Positions 38,721 to 49,716 are shown, numbered from the stretch's first letter. The stretch is DNA of 64,000 nt from Mycobacterium ostraviense (GCF_002705925.1 NZ_NKRE01000001.1:3017002-3081001); one strand, 5' to 3'. Notes: generated by a model from the letters alone, not told the origin. Numbers and translations: made by a program.

Positions 38721-39827
38721 TCAGTTGATTTGACGGATAAGCGCTTCGATTGCCTCGGCGGCTTCGGCTGGCAAAGCTTCCTCGGCTTCGGCGCGGACAA
38801 TCATTTCTTCTGCCACTCCGGCTGCCTGTGCAGTTTCGGAAGCGGAAAGATTGGCCCGCCGGCGCGCGGCATATAAACGCTGCGCCAGCGTGGCTCCCGG
38901 AGCGGTGGCCCCCAGCGTCATCAATTTGTCGTGGTAACGGCGCACCGCGCCGAGCGCCTTGATCAGTTCGGGGGTAATACGACTGATGCGAGTCGCCTGT
39001 ACGGCGATGGCCTCGAGTTGGCGCAAATCGGCGAGGATTGGCGCTGCGCGCTCGGTGAACTCGGGGTCCTCGGGCGGCGGTAGCGCGGCGATGGCCAGGC
39101 TGCAGGTGTCGACGGCCGCCGCCACCGCCTGCGCGATCAACGATGCCGGGCCCTCGGCGGGCTGCGCCTCGGCATCTGCTTCGAAAGTCGATACCGCCGG
39201 CTGATGGCCGGCGGTATCGCCGTGGCGGATCCGGGCGATGGTCCCGGGCGGCCATTGCAGCACTTCCTCGAGCTTGGCCCGGGTCCGTTCCCGCGGCCAG
39301 CTACGGCCCTTCTCGAAGGCGATCAATGCGCCCGCATTGATGATCCCGTCGGCCGCGAGGCTGCGCTGACTGATGTCAAGCTCACGCCGTCGCGCCGCGG
39401 CGGCCGCGCCGGCGCGGACCACGCCGGGATCGGGTTCGCTTGTCTGGCCATCCGACTGGTCCGCCGGTCGTTGTTCACGGCGCTGTTCTTCAGGCGAATT
39501 CGACGGCCTGACGACTTCGAACGTCAACGCCTTGCCTCCAGTGGGATCGCCGAACCGGACGATGGTCTTGTCGCTGACGGTCACAGATCCTTTGCGTCGT
39601 CCGTCGACGAACATACCGCTCGGGCTGTTGCCGAGGATGCGCCACGGTCCATCTTCGGACACTGCTCGCAGATGTGCCTGCGAAACGTCTGGATCTTCAA
39701 CCTGGACACCAGCCAGGGGTGCGCGACCGATGGCCACGACATCACGGTCGGGGGCGATCGGGTGCGATGGTTCGCCGCTGTGCGCGACCAGCAGAGCCGG
39801 CCCGACAGGTGATTCGGCGTTGGGCAT
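38721..39827 (-). CDS. FHA domain plus helix-turn-helix protein (Rv3863-like)
   Basis: This 368-aa protein has residues about 5-105 like a forkhead-associated domain (ALLVAHSGEPSHPIAPD, VAIGRAPLAGVQVEDPDVSQAHLRA, GNSPSGMFVDGR), which would bind phosphothreonine. Residues about 145-205 look like an XRE-type helix-turn-helix (RRELDISQRSLAADGIINAGALIAFEKG, WPRERTRAKLEEVLQWPPGTI). The C-terminus repeats a similar XRE-like pattern (LAQRLYAARRRANLSASETAQAAGV). It stands upstream of espE at the place of Rv3863 in H37Rv. Its function is unknown. A role in control of ESX-1 genes in answer to a Ser/Thr kinase is only a guess from the domains. Confidence 0.8.
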   Translation of the reverse strand: MPNAESPVGPALLVAHSGEPSHPIAPDRDVVAIGRAPLAGVQVEDPDVSQAHLRAVSEDGPWRILGNSPSGMFVDGRRKGSVTVSDKTIVRFGDPTGGKALTFEVVRPSNSPEEQRREQRPADQSDGQTSEPDPGVVRAGAAAAARRRELDISQRSLAADGIINAGALIAFEKGRSWPRERTRAKLEEVLQWPPGTIARIRHGDTAGHQPAVSTFEADAEAQPAEGPASLIAQAVAAAVDTCSLAIAALPPPEDPEFTERAAPILADLRQLEAIAVQATRISRITPELIKALGAVRRYHDKLMTLGATAPGATLAQRLYAARRRANLSASETAQAAGVAEEMIVRAEAEEALPAEAAEAIEALIRQIN

Positions 39828-40285
39828 CTGCGTCGCTCTCCTGGCTCGTCCTAGCTCGCGGGTACTGGGGTGGGCAGCAGGACACGCCTTCCGCCGACCT
39901 CATCCTAACCGTTGCACCCTTCCAACGCTACGCTTTCGCTACGTTTTTCGGACCATGGCCGGATGTGGTCGGCGCCGGACACTGCTGCAGTAGAACCGCC
40001 ATAAACGCTACGGTTCTGCCTGGCAGAAGTATCGCAAGCCGTAACGGTTTGCGCAATGGGTGAGCCCGGATCGGACACCGCACCGCCGTGGGGAGCGCCC
40101 GGGGCTTCGGAGTGTAAGCCCAGTTAGTGGTGTGAATCAAAGACACCCGGGCGAATCTCTCGATGCAGCCGTAGCGCATTTCGGCGAGCCCGAACGACTC
40201 CAACTGTTGCACTGCAACGGTTAGTGCTATACGCTACTGCCGGGAGGCTACCGACCTGCAACGCTTTAAAGAGGAGCGCAACGAT
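39828..40285. other. Divergent intergenic region between the FHA-HTH gene and whiB6
   Basis: This is 458 bp, AT-richer than its surroundings, with no credible gene. It must hold the promoters of both divergent genes. Repeated TAACGGTT-like and ACGCTACG-like words occur (for example GCAAGCCGTAACGGTTTGC near 40032-40050, nearly palindromic). In M. tuberculosis the whiB6 upstream region is a target of PhoP and EspR. I could not place a specific binding site here. Confidence 0.45.
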
Positions 40286-40573
40286 ATGACCGCAACGGCT
40301 CTGTACGAGGTCCCGCTGGGCGTCTGCACGCAGGACCCCGACCGCTGGACAACGACACCCGACAACGAGGCCAAGGCGATGTGCCGGGCCTGCCCGCGGC
40401 GCTGGGCGTGCGCCCGGGACGCCGTCGAATCCCCGGGCGCGGAAGGCCTTTGGGCCGGTGTGGTAATTCCTGAGTCAGGCCGGGCCCGAGCGTTCGCGCT
40501 GGGCCAGCTGCGGTCGCTGGCGGAGCGCAACGGTTACCCCGTGCGCGAGCGGGTGGTCGCCCAATCGGCATAA
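40286..40573 (+). CDS. whiB6: Iron-sulfur transcription regulator WhiB6
   Basis: This 95-aa Wbl protein has Cys14, Cys33, Cys36 and Cys42, which match the C-Xn-C-X2-C-X5-C cluster ligand pattern, and the G-L-W-A-G-V turn (54-59), followed by the basic ARAFALGQLRSLAERNGYP tail. WhiB6 binds a 4Fe-4S cluster, senses redox/NO signals and controls ESX-1 genes in M. tuberculosis and M. marinum. The ATG at 40286 follows GAGGAG (40273-40278). The M. tuberculosis protein is annotated about 21 residues longer; here the upstream in-frame codons have no ATG, so the short start is preferred. Confidence 0.95.
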   Translation: MTATALYEVPLGVCTQDPDRWTTTPDNEAKAMCRACPRRWACARDAVESPGAEGLWAGVVIPESGRARAFALGQLRSLAERNGYPVRERVVAQSA

Positions 40574-40640
40574 CACTGCCGCGATCCGAGCCGCTGCTTC
40601 GAGGGGTCTGCGGTGCGGTGGGGCGGTCAGTGTTGCCGCG

Positions 40641-40684
40641 CGTAAACAGCGCGAGAAATCGAATGATTTCTCGCGCTGTTTACG
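40641..40684. terminator. Perfect 20-bp inverted repeat after whiB6
   Basis: Two perfect 20-bp arms (40641-40660 and 40665-40684) surround a GAAT loop. It lies 68 bp after the whiB6 stop and 130 bp before the next gene on the same strand. There is no T-tract. It may be a terminator or a regulator-binding palindrome; the length and perfection are unusual for a chance event. Confidence 0.55.
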
Positions 40685-40813
40685 TTGTCAGCTGCCCGCC
40701 GGCAAGCGGCAAAGACGGCCACTCTGAGCGTGATTCGACGACCCACCGTCCCGGGCCACCCGGAGTCACCCGGCTCGTCGGTGCGATGATGCCGGTCGCA
40801 AGGGAGGTGGTGC

Positions 40814-41244
40814 ATGCGGTACATGGGTGAGGAAAGCGTGCACGCACTGGCTGCACGAGTATGGGAACTGCTCGTCGACGTGGAGGGCTGGCCGGCCTGG
40901 ATGAAGTCCATGCGCGAGATCGAGCGCCTGGAAACCGGTCCATCGACCGTGGGCAGCCAGTCCCGGGTGAGCCAGCCGAAAGGTCGACTGATGGTATGGA
41001 CGGTCACCGAACTGCAGCCGATGCGCACGTTCACCTGGGTGGCAACCCAGCCCGAACCCAGCCACGTCTTTCGATCGAGGCGGTGCGTCGCATCGACGAC
41101 GACGGGAGCGGCGTGCGCACCACGCTCGAGTTGATCATGACCGGACCACTGGCGTGGCCGGCCGGCCTCACCGCGGGTTCGCGGGTTCGCTCGTACGTCG
41201 ACATGGAAAGCAACGGCCTGAAACGGGCAGCCGAGTCGGGCTGA
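40814..41244 (+). pseudogene. SRPBCC (polyketide cyclase/dehydrase-like) protein gene, frameshifted
   Basis: The first frame (from the ATG at 40814 with an AGGGAGGTGG site before it) gives an SRPBCC start, VWELLVDVEGWPAWMKSMREIERL, and continues to FTWVATQPEPSHV. At about 41070 the frame is lost; a second frame continues as SIEAVRRIDDDGSGVRTTLELIMTGPLAWPAG and ends at 41244 with SYVDMESNGLKRAAESG. Adding one base or removing two restores a protein of about 143 aa, the usual length of the family. The family binds hydrophobic ligands in a helix-grip fold. The break could be a real mutation or a sequencing error. Confidence 0.8.
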
Positions 41245-41254
41245 GCGCCGGCGC

Positions 41255-42661
41255 TTAGTGCGCCGGCGTCGCCGCCTCTGGGCGGGGGGCTCGGCGCTCG
41301 TCGGGTCGCGATGCGAAGTACTGCACGATGATCGCCGCGATCTGCAGAAATTTCAGCCGCGTCGCCGGCGCCAGCTCGTGGCGCACGTCGATGACGCCGC
41401 CTGGCCTCAGATGTGGATCGAAGGGCACCTCGACCACCCGCTGCCCGTGCTCGACGAACTCGCGGGCAAGCACCGAGCGGGTGCGTTTGTCGGAATGGCC
41501 ATCGGAGTCGTTGAGCACCACGATGCTGCGTCGCAACAGATCCGTCAGCCTGCGGTCCGATAGCCACTCCATCGTCTTGGCCGCGGCGGAGGCCCCGTCC
41601 GCCCACGGCGAGGACACCACTATCAGCGCATCGAGGTCGCGCAGCACTTCCTGGGTCAGGGGGGCGTCCATCGTCGAACCGCAGTCGATCACCGAGATCG
41701 CGAAATGGCGGTCCAGCCGCAACGCGGCCTCCCGGTAGATCGCAGGGTCGAGCACCCTGCGCGCCCCGGCCATCGGTTCGCCGGGTAGCACGTGCAGGCC
41801 CACGGAGTTACGGCCCAGCCGAGCGACTATGTCGGCGAACGACGGCAGGTCTTTGGCTGCGGTCAGATCCCAGAACGACCCATGCGCGGCCGGATCGATC
41901 CTGCTGCTCAACCGGCCGAAGGCGGTATCGGCGTCGATCGCTACCACACGGTCCTGCTGGCGCAGTTCGGCGAAAATGGATCCGATGCTGGCCGCGACCG
42001 AGGTCTTACCGACGCCGCCCTTACCCAGGACGCCGACCTTGTGGCTACCCCGCAGGGCGGTTCGTATGGCGGCTTCGAAGTCGGCTGCCTCGCGTTGCGC
42101 GGCGGGTGGACCAGGATTGATCAGGCCGAAGGACACCACCCGAACGAGGCGCCGCCAGCCGTGGTCGGCGGGTCCACCCCCGGAACCGGTTGCCGGTATA
42201 ACGGCGCGCTCGGTCCGAACACTCGGTGGGACCGGGACATCGGATGGTGCGGATTGCGGCGGTTTCCGCGCCGGATCGGGCGGTGCGAGCGGGCGCATCG
42301 GCGGGTGCGGCGGCATCGCTGATTGCGGTGCGTCCGGTCGCGGGGGTCGGGCTGGAGCCGGTGGTGGCGGGGCCGCCGGACCATATGAGAACGCCGGTGG
42401 AGGCGGCGGTGGCTGAAGCGTTGGCGGGCGCGGCGGCGCGGGCCGCGGGCCGGACACGCGAGAAGGAGCCGCCGGCGGTGGCGAATGCGCCGGGCGCGGC
42501 GGCGCGGGAGGATGCGGCCCAGACGCGCGAGGAGGAGCCACCGGGGCCCGCGAGGGTGCCGAATGCGGAACTTCGGACTGCGGACCGGTCTGGCTGCCGC
42601 CCAGGCCGGCGGGCGGAGCCGGCCGCATCCGGTCCCGAAGGAATACGTCGTGCTCGTTCAT
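41255..42661 (-). CDS. EspI-like ParA/MinD ATPase (Rv3860-like)
   Basis: This 468-aa protein has residues 1 to about 180 that are Pro-rich (PPAPPRPAHSPPPAAPSR) and a C-terminal ATPase domain after the linker GWRRLVRVVSFGLINPGPP. The P-loop LGKGGVGKTS has Lys219; the VAIDADTAFGRLSSR and SVIDCGSTMDAPL motifs follow. The layout copies EspI of ESX-1. I chose the ATG at 42661 after AAGGAG; a TTG 24 bp upstream is possible. It sits between the ESX-1 genes and gltB on the opposite strand to gltB. The ortholog in M. tuberculosis (390 aa from memory) has a shorter Pro-rich part. The function is unknown; regulation of ESX-1 or related secretion is inferred from similarity only. Confidence 0.85.
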   Translation of the reverse strand: MNEHDVFLRDRMRPAPPAGLGGSQTGPQSEVPHSAPSRAPVAPPRASGPHPPAPPRPAHSPPPAAPSRVSGPRPAPPRPPTLQPPPPPPAFSYGPAAPPPPAPARPPRPDAPQSAMPPHPPMRPLAPPDPARKPPQSAPSDVPVPPSVRTERAVIPATGSGGGPADHGWRRLVRVVSFGLINPGPPAAQREAADFEAAIRTALRGSHKVGVLGKGGVGKTSVAASIGSIFAELRQQDRVVAIDADTAFGRLSSRIDPAAHGSFWDLTAAKDLPSFADIVARLGRNSVGLHVLPGEPMAGARRVLDPAIYREAALRLDRHFAISVIDCGSTMDAPLTQEVLRDLDALIVVSSPWADGASAAAKTMEWLSDRRLTDLLRRSIVVLNDSDGHSDKRTRSVLAREFVEHGQRVVEVPFDPHLRPGGVIDVRHELAPATRLKFLQIAAIIVQYFASRPDERRAPRPEAATPAH

Positions 42662-43349
42662 AAGCTCCTTAGTCGAGTCGGACAACCACCGCCGGACACC
42701 GACCAGTATCGAGCACCGGCCGGGCTGCCTACCTGTTGGGCCAGGCTTGCCCTCGGGCGGCCTGTCACAACCGCTTTTAGACTCCTATTAGTATTGTGCA
42801 AACTCGATGCCGAGCCACCCGGGCATTGCCGGGGCGCTCTCCTCGGGCCGTCGACGCCCGACACGGCGGTTTCCGCACCATGGCTGCCACGCTTTATCAC
42901 CGAGCGTGTTACCGGTGTGACGGCTGTGCGATCGGCTGGACCGTGGCGGCTGCGAATGCCGACCGGCCGCACCAGCAAATTAGTCTAAGTGGTTACTGTG
43001 GCCACCGGCAGCACGTCGGAGGCGGGCGAGGGCAAGGGTTCGCGGTCCCAAAACGGCAGGTGAGAATGTCGTCGGAGGCTGGTCCCGCGGCACCTACGGC
43101 ACGGCCGGCGGGCGGGTTACCATTGAGGAAGTTGGCATGTCAGGCGGGTATTGTCATATCGTTTTACGACTTGTCGAGATCGGTACCGGGGCACCGTTCA
43201 GCGCTGCACGGACGAATCCCCGGCCTGATCATTCCGCTGAACGGACAGCCTATCGACAAGACCGGAGGGGTCAACGCCCGCAACGTCACGGCACGGCGCC
43301 GTCGGAGCTGCTGGTTAGGCCGCGCAGGAAAAGTCTGCTGAAGGGTTAG
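42662..43349. other. Divergent intergenic region upstream of gltB
   Basis: This is 688 bp with no gene I can support. Open frames (for example 42796-43341) lack a ribosome-binding site and recognisable motifs. A short GTG-started frame at about 43000-43070 stops after about 25 codons. The region must include the gltB promoter. I see no T-box, riboswitch or GlnR-box that I could name with confidence. Confidence 0.35.
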
Positions 43350-46300
43350 GTGGGTATGGCGCCCAAGCGCGTCGGGCTATACAACCCCGCATTCGAACAC
43401 GATTCGTGCGGGGTAGCCATGGTCGTCGACATGCACGGCCGGCGTAGCCGCGACATTGTGGACAAGGCGATCACTGCGCTGCTCAACCTCGAACATCGCG
43501 GTGCGGCCGGCGCCGAGCCGCGCAGCGGCGACGGCGCTGGCATCCTCATTCAGGTGCCGGATGCGTTCCTGCGAGAAGTCGTCGACTTCGAGTTGCCGGC
43601 TCCGGGTAGTTACGCCACCGGTATCGCCTTCTTGCCGCAGTCGTCCAAGGACGCTTCAGCTGCCTGCGCAGCGGTGGAGAAGATCGCCGAGGCCGAGGGG
43701 TTGCAGGTGCTGGGCTGGCGGAACGTGCCCACCGACGACTCGTCCCTGGGCGCCCTGTCCCGCGACGCGATGCCCACCTTCCGTCAGGTGTTCATGGCGG
43801 GCGCTTCCGGTATGACGCTGGAGCGCCGTGCCTACGTGATTCGCAAGCGCGCCGAGCATGAACTCGGCACTAAAGGCCCCGGCCAGGACGGCCCCGGCCG
43901 GGAGACCGTCTACTTTCCCAGCCTGTCCGGCCAGACGTTCGTCTACAAGGGCATGCTCACCACTCCGCAGCTCAAGGCGTTCTACCTCGATCTGCAGGAT
44001 GACCGGCTGACCAGCGCCCTGGGTATCGTCCACTCGCGGTTCTCCACCAATACCTTCCCGTCCTGGCCGCTGGCGCACCCGTTCCGGCGCATCGCCCACA
44101 ACGGCGAGATCAACACCGTCACCGGCAACGAGAACTGGATGCGCGCCCGCGAGGCGTTGATCAAGACCGACGTGTTCAGGGCCGAGTCCGACTCGGCAAA
44201 TAGCTTGGAGAAACTGTTCCCGATCTGCACCCCGGGGGCCTCCGACACCGCCCGCTTCGACGAGGCGCTCGAGCTGTTGCACCTGGGCGGGCGCAGCCTG
44301 GCTCACGCGGTGCTGATGATGATCCCCGAGGCGTGGGAACGCCACGAATCGATGGACCCCGCGCGGCGGGCGTTCTACCAGTACCACGCCTCGTTGATGG
44401 AACCGTGGGACGGCCCGGCGTCGATGACGTTCACCGACGGCACGGTCGTGGGCGCGGTGCTGGATCGCAACGGTCTGCGCCCTTCGCGGATCTGGGTCAC
44501 CAAGGACGGCCTGGTGGTGATGGCCTCCGAGGCCGGCGTACTGGACCTCGACCCGTCGACGGTGATCCGCCGGATGCGGCTGCAGCCGGGCCGGATGTTC
44601 CTGGTCGACACCGCGCAGGGCCGTATCGTCTCCGACGAGGAGATCAAGGCGGAGCTGGCCGCCGAGCACCCGTATCAGGAATGGCTGGACCGCAACCTGG
44701 TTCCGCTGGACAAGCTGCCGGCGGGCAAGTACGTGCGGATGCCCCACGACCGGTTGGTCATCCGGCAGCTGACTTTCGGCTACACCTACGAAGAACTGAA
44801 TCTGTTGGTGGCGCCGATGGTCCGGACCGGCGCGGAGCCGATCGGGTCAATGGGCACCGATACGCCGATCGCGGTGCTGTCCCGGCGTCCCCGGATGCTG
44901 TACGACTACTTCCACCAGTTGTTCGCTCAGGTTACCAATCCGCCGCTGGACGCCATTCGTGAGGAGGTGGTGACCAGCTTGCAGGGCACCACCGGTGGTG
45001 AGCGCGACTTGCTGAACCCGGACGAGAACTCCTGTCATCAGATCGTGCTGCCGCAGCCGATTCTGCGTAACTATGAGCTGGCCAAGCTGGTCAACCTCGA
45101 CCCGGACACCGAGGTCAACGGGCGCCCGCACGGCATGCGGTCCAAGGTTATTCGGTGTCTGTACCCGGTGGCCGAGGGCGGTGCCGGGCTGGCGGCCGCG
45201 CTGGCCGAGGTGCGTGCTCAGGCGTCGGCGGCGATCGCCGACGGTGCACGGGTCATCATCTTGTCCGACCGCAACTCCGACGAGAAGCTGGCGCCGATAC
45301 CGTCGCTGCTGGCGGTGGCCGGGGTGCACCATCACTTGGTGCGGGACCGGACCCGCACCCATGTGGGTCTGGTCGTCGAATCCGGTGACGCCCGCGAGGT
45401 TCACCACATGGCGATGCTGCTGGGCTGCGGGGCCGCCGCGGTCAACCCCTACCTGGCCTTCGAATCCATCGAAGACATGCTCGACCGGGGCGCCCTGGAA
45501 GGACTCGGGGACGGTATCGACCGCAAGAAGGCGCTCAACAACTACATCAAGGCCGCGGGCAAGGGCGTGCTTAAAGTGATGTCCAAGATGGGCATTTCGA
45601 CGCTGGCGTCCTACACCGGCGCGCAATTGTTCCAGGCCGTCGGCATCTCCGAGGACGTGCTCGACGAATACTTCACCGGGCTGACCTGCGCTACCGGCGG
45701 CATCACCCTGGACGACATCGCCGCAGACGTTGCCACCCGACACGCGCTGGCCTACCTGGACCGGCCGGACGAACGGGCGCACCGCGAGCTCGAAGTGGGC
45801 GGGGAGTACCAGTGGCGCCGGGAAGGTGAATACCACCTGTTCAACCCGGAGACCGTGTTCAAGCTGCAACACTCCACCCGCACCGGGCAGTACAAGATCT
45901 TCAAGGAGTACACCCGCCTGGTCGACGATCAGAGCGAGCGGATGGCCTCACTGCGCGGCCTGCTCAAATTCCGCGCGGGCGTGCGGCCGCCGGTGCCGCT
46001 GGAGGAGGTCGAGCCCGCCAGTGAGATCGTCAAGCGCTTCGCGACCGGGGCGATGAGCTACGGCTCGATCTCCGCCGAGGCACACGAGACGCTGGCGATC
46101 GCGATGAACCGTCTGGGTGCCCGATCCAACTGCGGCGAAGGCGGGGAGGACGTCCGCCGTTTCGAACGCGATCCCAACGGGGATTGGCGCCGCAGCGCCA
46201 TCAAGCAGGTCGCCTCGGCCCGTTTCGGGGTCACCTCGCACTATCTGACCAACTGCACCGACATCCAGATCAAGATGGCCCAGGGCGCCAAACCCGGTGA

Positions 46301-47963
46301 GGGCGGCCAGCTTCCGGGTCACAAGGTGTACCCGTGGGTGGCCGACGTCCGGCACTCCACGCCCGGGGTGGGCCTCATTTCACCGCCGCCGCATCACGAC
46401 ATCTACTCCATCGAGGATTTGGCGCAGCTGATCTATGACCTCAAGAACGCCAACCCGTCCGCGCGGGTGCACGTCAAGCTGGTGTCCGAAAACGGTGTCG
46501 GCACCGTCGCAGCGGGTGTCTCCAAGGCGCACGCCGACGTGGTGCTGATCTCGGGGCACGACGGCGGTACCGGGGCGACCCCGCTGACGTCGATGAAGCA
46601 TGCCGGCGCGCCGTGGGAACTGGGCCTGGCCGAGACCCAGCAGACGTTGCTGCTCAACGGGTTACGCGACCGGATCGTGGTCCAGGTGGACGGCCAGCTC
46701 AAGACCGGTCGCGACGTGATGATCGCCGCGCTGCTCGGCGCCGAGGAATTCGGCTTTTCCACCGCGCCGCTGGTGGTGGCCGGCTGCATCATGATGCGGG
46801 TGTGCCATCTGGACACCTGCCCGGTCGGCGTGGCCACCCAGAACCCGGTGCTGCGGGAACGGTTCACCGGCAAGGCCGAATTCGTCGAGAACTTCTTCAT
46901 GTTCATCGCCGAGGAAGTGCGGGAATACATGGCGCAGTTGGGTTTCCGCACTTTCAACGAGGCCGTCGGCCAGGTGGGATCGCTGGACACCACGCTGGCC
47001 CGGGCCCATTGGAAGGCGCACCGCCTGGATCTGACACCGGTGCTGCACGAGCCGGAGTCGGCGTTCATGAACCAGGACCTGTACTGCAGTTCGCGCCAGG
47101 ATCACGGCCTGGACAAGGCGCTCGATCAGCAGCTGATCGTGATGAGCCGCGAGGCGCTGGATTCCGGTTCGCCCGTTCGCTTTTCGACGACCATCAGCAA
47201 CGTCAACCGCACGGTTGGCACCATGCTCGGTCACGAGGTGACGAAAGCCTATGGGGGTCAAGGCTTGCCGGATGGCACCATCGACATCACGTTCGAAGGG
47301 TCGGCCGGTAACAGCTTCGGTGCGTTTGTGCCCAAGGGGATCACATTGCGCATCTACGGCGACGCCAACGACTACGTGGGCAAGGGCCTGTCGGGTGGCC
47401 GGATCGTGGTGCGGCCGTCGGACAATGCGCCGCCCGGCTATGTCGCCGAGGACAACATCATCGGGGGCAACGTGATCCTGTTCGGCGCCACCAGCGGTGA
47501 GGTTTTCCTGCGTGGCGTGGTCGGGGAACGGTTTGCGGTCCGCAATTCCGGTGCGCATGCCGTGGTCGAGGGTGTGGGCGATCACGGGTGCGAGTACATG
47601 ACCGGCGGCCGGGTCGTCATCCTGGGCCGTACCGGCCGCAACTTCGCCGCGGGTATGTCGGGCGGGATCGCCTATGTCTACGACCCGCACGGCGAGCTGC
47701 CTGACAACCTCAACACCGAGATGGTCGACGTCGAAACCCTCGACACCGATGATGCCGACTTCCTGCAGAGCATCATCGCGGCGCACGTCGACGCCACCGA
47801 TTCCCCGGTCGGCCAACGCATTCTGGCCGACTGGCATGGGCAGCAGCGGCATTTCGTCAAGGTGATGCCCCGCGACTACAAACGGGTGTTGCAAGCCATC
47901 ACCGAGGCCGAGCGTGACGGAGTGGATGTGGACAAGGCGATCATGGCGGCTGCGCATGGCTGA
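43350..47963 (+). CDS. gltB: Glutamate synthase (NADPH) large subunit
   Basis: This 1537-aa protein makes two glutamates from glutamine and 2-oxoglutarate together with GltD. The layout is class II glutamine amidotransferase (residues about 20-430; nucleophile Cys20 in [13 protein letters not shown]), a central domain (about 470-760), an FMN-binding synthase domain (about 830-1200) and a C-terminal GXGXG beta-helix (about 1280-1480). The 3Fe-4S ligands are visible in [16 protein letters not shown]. The GTG at 43350 and the ATG at 43356 are both possible starts. It is the first gene of the gltB-gltD operon; the two genes overlap by 8 bp. Confidence 0.97.
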   Translation: MGMAPKRVGLYNPAFEHDSCGVAMVVDMHGRRSRDIVDKAITALLNLEHRGAAGAEPRSGDGAGILIQVPDAFLREVVDFELPAPGSYATGIAFLPQSSKDASAACAAVEKIAEAEGLQVLGWRNVPTDDSSLGALSRDAMPTFRQVFMAGASGMTLERRAYVIRKRAEHELGTKGPGQDGPGRETVYFPSLSGQTFVYKGMLTTPQLKAFYLDLQDDRLTSALGIVHSRFSTNTFPSWPLAHPFRRIAHNGEINTVTGNENWMRAREALIKTDVFRAESDSANSLEKLFPICTPGASDTARFDEALELLHLGGRSLAHAVLMMIPEAWERHESMDPARRAFYQYHASLMEPWDGPASMTFTDGTVVGAVLDRNGLRPSRIWVTKDGLVVMASEAGVLDLDPSTVIRRMRLQPGRMFLVDTAQGRIVSDEEIKAELAAEHPYQEWLDRNLVPLDKLPAGKYVRMPHDRLVIRQLTFGYTYEELNLLVAPMVRTGAEPIGSMGTDTPIAVLSRRPRMLYDYFHQLFAQVTNPPLDAIREEVVTSLQGTTGGERDLLNPDENSCHQIVLPQPILRNYELAKLVNLDPDTEVNGRPHGMRSKVIRCLYPVAEGGAGLAAALAEVRAQASAAIADGARVIILSDRNSDEKLAPIPSLLAVAGVHHHLVRDRTRTHVGLVVESGDAREVHHMAMLLGCGAAAVNPYLAFESIEDMLDRGALEGLGDGIDRKKALNNYIKAAGKGVLKVMSKMGISTLASYTGAQLFQAVGISEDVLDEYFTGLTCATGGITLDDIAADVATRHALAYLDRPDERAHRELEVGGEYQWRREGEYHLFNPETVFKLQHSTRTGQYKIFKEYTRLVDDQSERMASLRGLLKFRAGVRPPVPLEEVEPASEIVKRFATGAMSYGSISAEAHETLAIAMNRLGARSNCGEGGEDVRRFERDPNGDWRRSAIKQVASARFGVTSHYLTNCTDIQIKMAQGAKPGEGGQLPGHKVYPWVADVRHSTPGVGLISPPPHHDIYSIEDLAQLIYDLKNANPSARVHVKLVSENGVGTVAAGVSKAHADVVLISGHDGGTGATPLTSMKHAGAPWELGLAETQQTLLLNGLRDRIVVQVDGQLKTGRDVMIAALLGAEEFGFSTAPLVVAGCIMMRVCHLDTCPVGVATQNPVLRERFTGKAEFVENFFMFIAEEVREYMAQLGFRTFNEAVGQVGSLDTTLARAHWKAHRLDLTPVLHEPESAFMNQDLYCSSRQDHGLDKALDQQLIVMSREALDSGSPVRFSTTISNVNRTVGTMLGHEVTKAYGGQGLPDGTIDITFEGSAGNSFGAFVPKGITLRIYGDANDYVGKGLSGGRIVVRPSDNAPPGYVAEDNIIGGNVILFGATSGEVFLRGVVGERFAVRNSGAHAVVEGVGDHGCEYMTGGRVVILGRTGRNFAAGMSGGIAYVYDPHGELPDNLNTEMVDVETLDTDDADFLQSIIAAHVDATDSPVGQRILADWHGQQRHFVKVMPRDYKRVLQAITEAERDGVDVDKAIMAAAHG

Positions 47964-49422
47964 CCCGACCGGCTTCCTCAAATACACACACCGGAAATTG
48001 CCGAAGCGGCGGCCTGTTCCGCTGCGCCTGCGCGACTGGAAAGAGGTCTACGAGGAGTTCGACAACGAGACGTTGCGTCAGCAGGCGACTCGTTGCATGG
48101 ACTGCGGTATTCCGTTCTGCCACAACGGGTGTCCGTTGGGCAACTTGATCCCGGAATGGAATGACCTGGTGCGCCGGGGCCGTTGGCGCGATGCGATCGA
48201 ACGGCTGCATGCCACCAACAATTTTCCGGACTTCACCGGCCGGCTGTGTCCGGCGCCGTGCGAGCCTGCGTGTGTGCTCGGGATCAACCAGGATCCGGTG
48301 ACCATCAAGCAGATCGAGCTGGAGATCATCGACTATGCCTTCGAGGAAGGCTTCGTTGAGCCACTGCCGCCGCACACGCTGACCGGCAAGGCGGTTGCCG
48401 TCGTCGGTTCGGGCCCGGCCGGCCTGGCCGCCGCTCAACAGCTCACCCGTGCGGGACACACAGTGACGGTGTTCGAGCGCGACGACCGGATCGGCGGCCT
48501 GCTGCGCTACGGCATCCCCGAGTTCAAGATGGAAAAGCGTGTCCTGGATCGGCGGCTGGACCAGATGCGGGCCGAAGGGACCGAGTTCCGCGCCGGCGTC
48601 AATGTCGGCGTCGACATCACCGCCGAGCAGCTGCGTGCCGAGTTCGATGCGGTGGTGCTGGCCGGTGGCGCCACCGCCTGGCGCGAGCTGCCCATTCCCG
48701 GCCGTGATCTGGATGGCGTCCACCAGGCGATGGAATACCTGCCGTGGGCAAACCGGGTCCAGGAGGGCGATGACGTCCTGGGACCCGATGGGCAGCCGCC
48801 GATTACCGCCAAGGGGAAGAAGGTGGTCATCATCGGCGGTGGCGACACCGGGGCCGACTGCCTGGGTACCGTGCACCGTCAAGGCGCGGTCAACGTCCAC
48901 CAGTTCGAGATCATGGCGCGCCCGCCGGACAGCCGGGCACCGTCGACCCCGTGGCCGACCTACCCGCTGATGTATCGGGTCTCGGCGGCCCATGAAGAAG
49001 GCGGCGAGCGAGTGTTCTCGGTCAACACCGAGGAATTCGTCGGTGACGACGGGCACGTGATCGCGCTCAGGGCGCACGAGGTGGCCATGCAGGACGGCAA
49101 GTTCGTCAAGGTCGAAGGCTCGGACTTCGAACTCGAGGCGGATCTGGTTTTGCTGGCGATGGGATTCGTCGGCCCGGAGAAGGCCGGTCTGCTCAACGAT
49201 CTCGGGGTCGAGTTCACCGACCGGGGAAACGTGGCGCGTGGCGACGACTACGAAACCTCGGTTCCGGGTGTGTTTGTGGCGGGTGACATGGGCCGGGGCC
49301 AGTCGTTGATCGTGTGGGCGATCGCCGAAGGCCGGGCCGCAGCCGCGGGTGTGGACCGCTATCTGATGGGCTCCACCGCGCTTCCGGCCCCGATCAAGCC
49401 GACCGCTGCGCCGCTTCAATAA
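47956..49422 (+). CDS. gltD: Glutamate synthase (NADPH) small subunit
   Basis: This is a 488-aa protein with the ATG at 47956 inside the end of gltB. The N-terminal iron-sulfur domain has Cys in [16 protein letters not shown] and [15 protein letters not shown]-binding [13 protein letters not shown] and NADPH-binding [13 protein letters not shown]ossmann motifs follow. It passes electrons from NADPH to GltB. The length equals that of M. tuberculosis GltD. The ATG is preferred over an upstream in-frame start because it begins the conserved [15 protein letters not shown] block. Confidence 0.97.
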   Translation: MADPTGFLKYTHRKLPKRRPVPLRLRDWKEVYEEFDNETLRQQATRCMDCGIPFCHNGCPLGNLIPEWNDLVRRGRWRDAIERLHATNNFPDFTGRLCPAPCEPACVLGINQDPVTIKQIELEIIDYAFEEGFVEPLPPHTLTGKAVAVVGSGPAGLAAAQQLTRAGHTVTVFERDDRIGGLLRYGIPEFKMEKRVLDRRLDQMRAEGTEFRAGVNVGVDITAEQLRAEFDAVVLAGGATAWRELPIPGRDLDGVHQAMEYLPWANRVQEGDDVLGPDGQPPITAKGKKVVIIGGGDTGADCLGTVHRQGAVNVHQFEIMARPPDSRAPSTPWPTYPLMYRVSAAHEEGGERVFSVNTEEFVGDDGHVIALRAHEVAMQDGKFVKVEGSDFELEADLVLLAMGFVGPEKAGLLNDLGVEFTDRGNVARGDDYETSVPGVFVAGDMGRGQSLIVWAIAEGRAAAAGVDRYLMGSTALPAPIKPTAAPLQ

Positions 49423-49575
49423 CCACACTAGTAACACCAGAAACACGCCATTGATTGCTCGGCGCGTCGCTCACTGTTTGCCAGACGCCGGGTGTCTAAT
49501 GGGGCTCTGTGGGCTCCGTCACAGCGATGCGTTGTGGAGTTCCGCCCGAGTTGTCCGATCGCAGGGAGTGTCGCT

Positions 49576-49716
49576 GTGCGTAGCAACCCAGTACCCCGGT
49601 CACGGGTGGGGCGAATCGCCTGGTCGTGGTTTCGTCACCCGGTAAAGAGTCACGAGTTTCCCGCCAGGAACGAGCGTCTGGTCACCGCTGAAGAGTTGCT
49701 GCGCTTCGCGATGTGA
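49576..49716 (+). CDS. Small basic hypothetical protein
   Basis: This short frame of 46 aa starts at a GTG with AGGGAG (49563-49568) 7 bp upstream. The product is basic (RSNPVPRSRVGRIAWSWFRH) and ends in TAEELLRFAM. Third codon positions are rich in G and C, which favours a real gene. I do not recognise it. It lies 153 bp after gltD on the same strand, close to the place of the small Rv3857c gene of H37Rv, but I cannot confirm a relation. The rest of 49423-49787 shows nothing else. Confidence 0.45.
   Translation: MRSNPVPRSRVGRIAWSWFRHPVKSHEFPARNERLVTAEELLRFAM

Noticed and set aside
42796..43341. Possible gene upstream of gltB
   Set aside because: No ribosome-binding site, no recognisable motif and poor codon pattern; the region is better seen as a promoter region.
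46662..47987. Long open frames on the minus strand across gltB and gltD (also 47941-49446)
   Set aside because: They are opposite-strand shadows of well-defined glutamate synthase genes.
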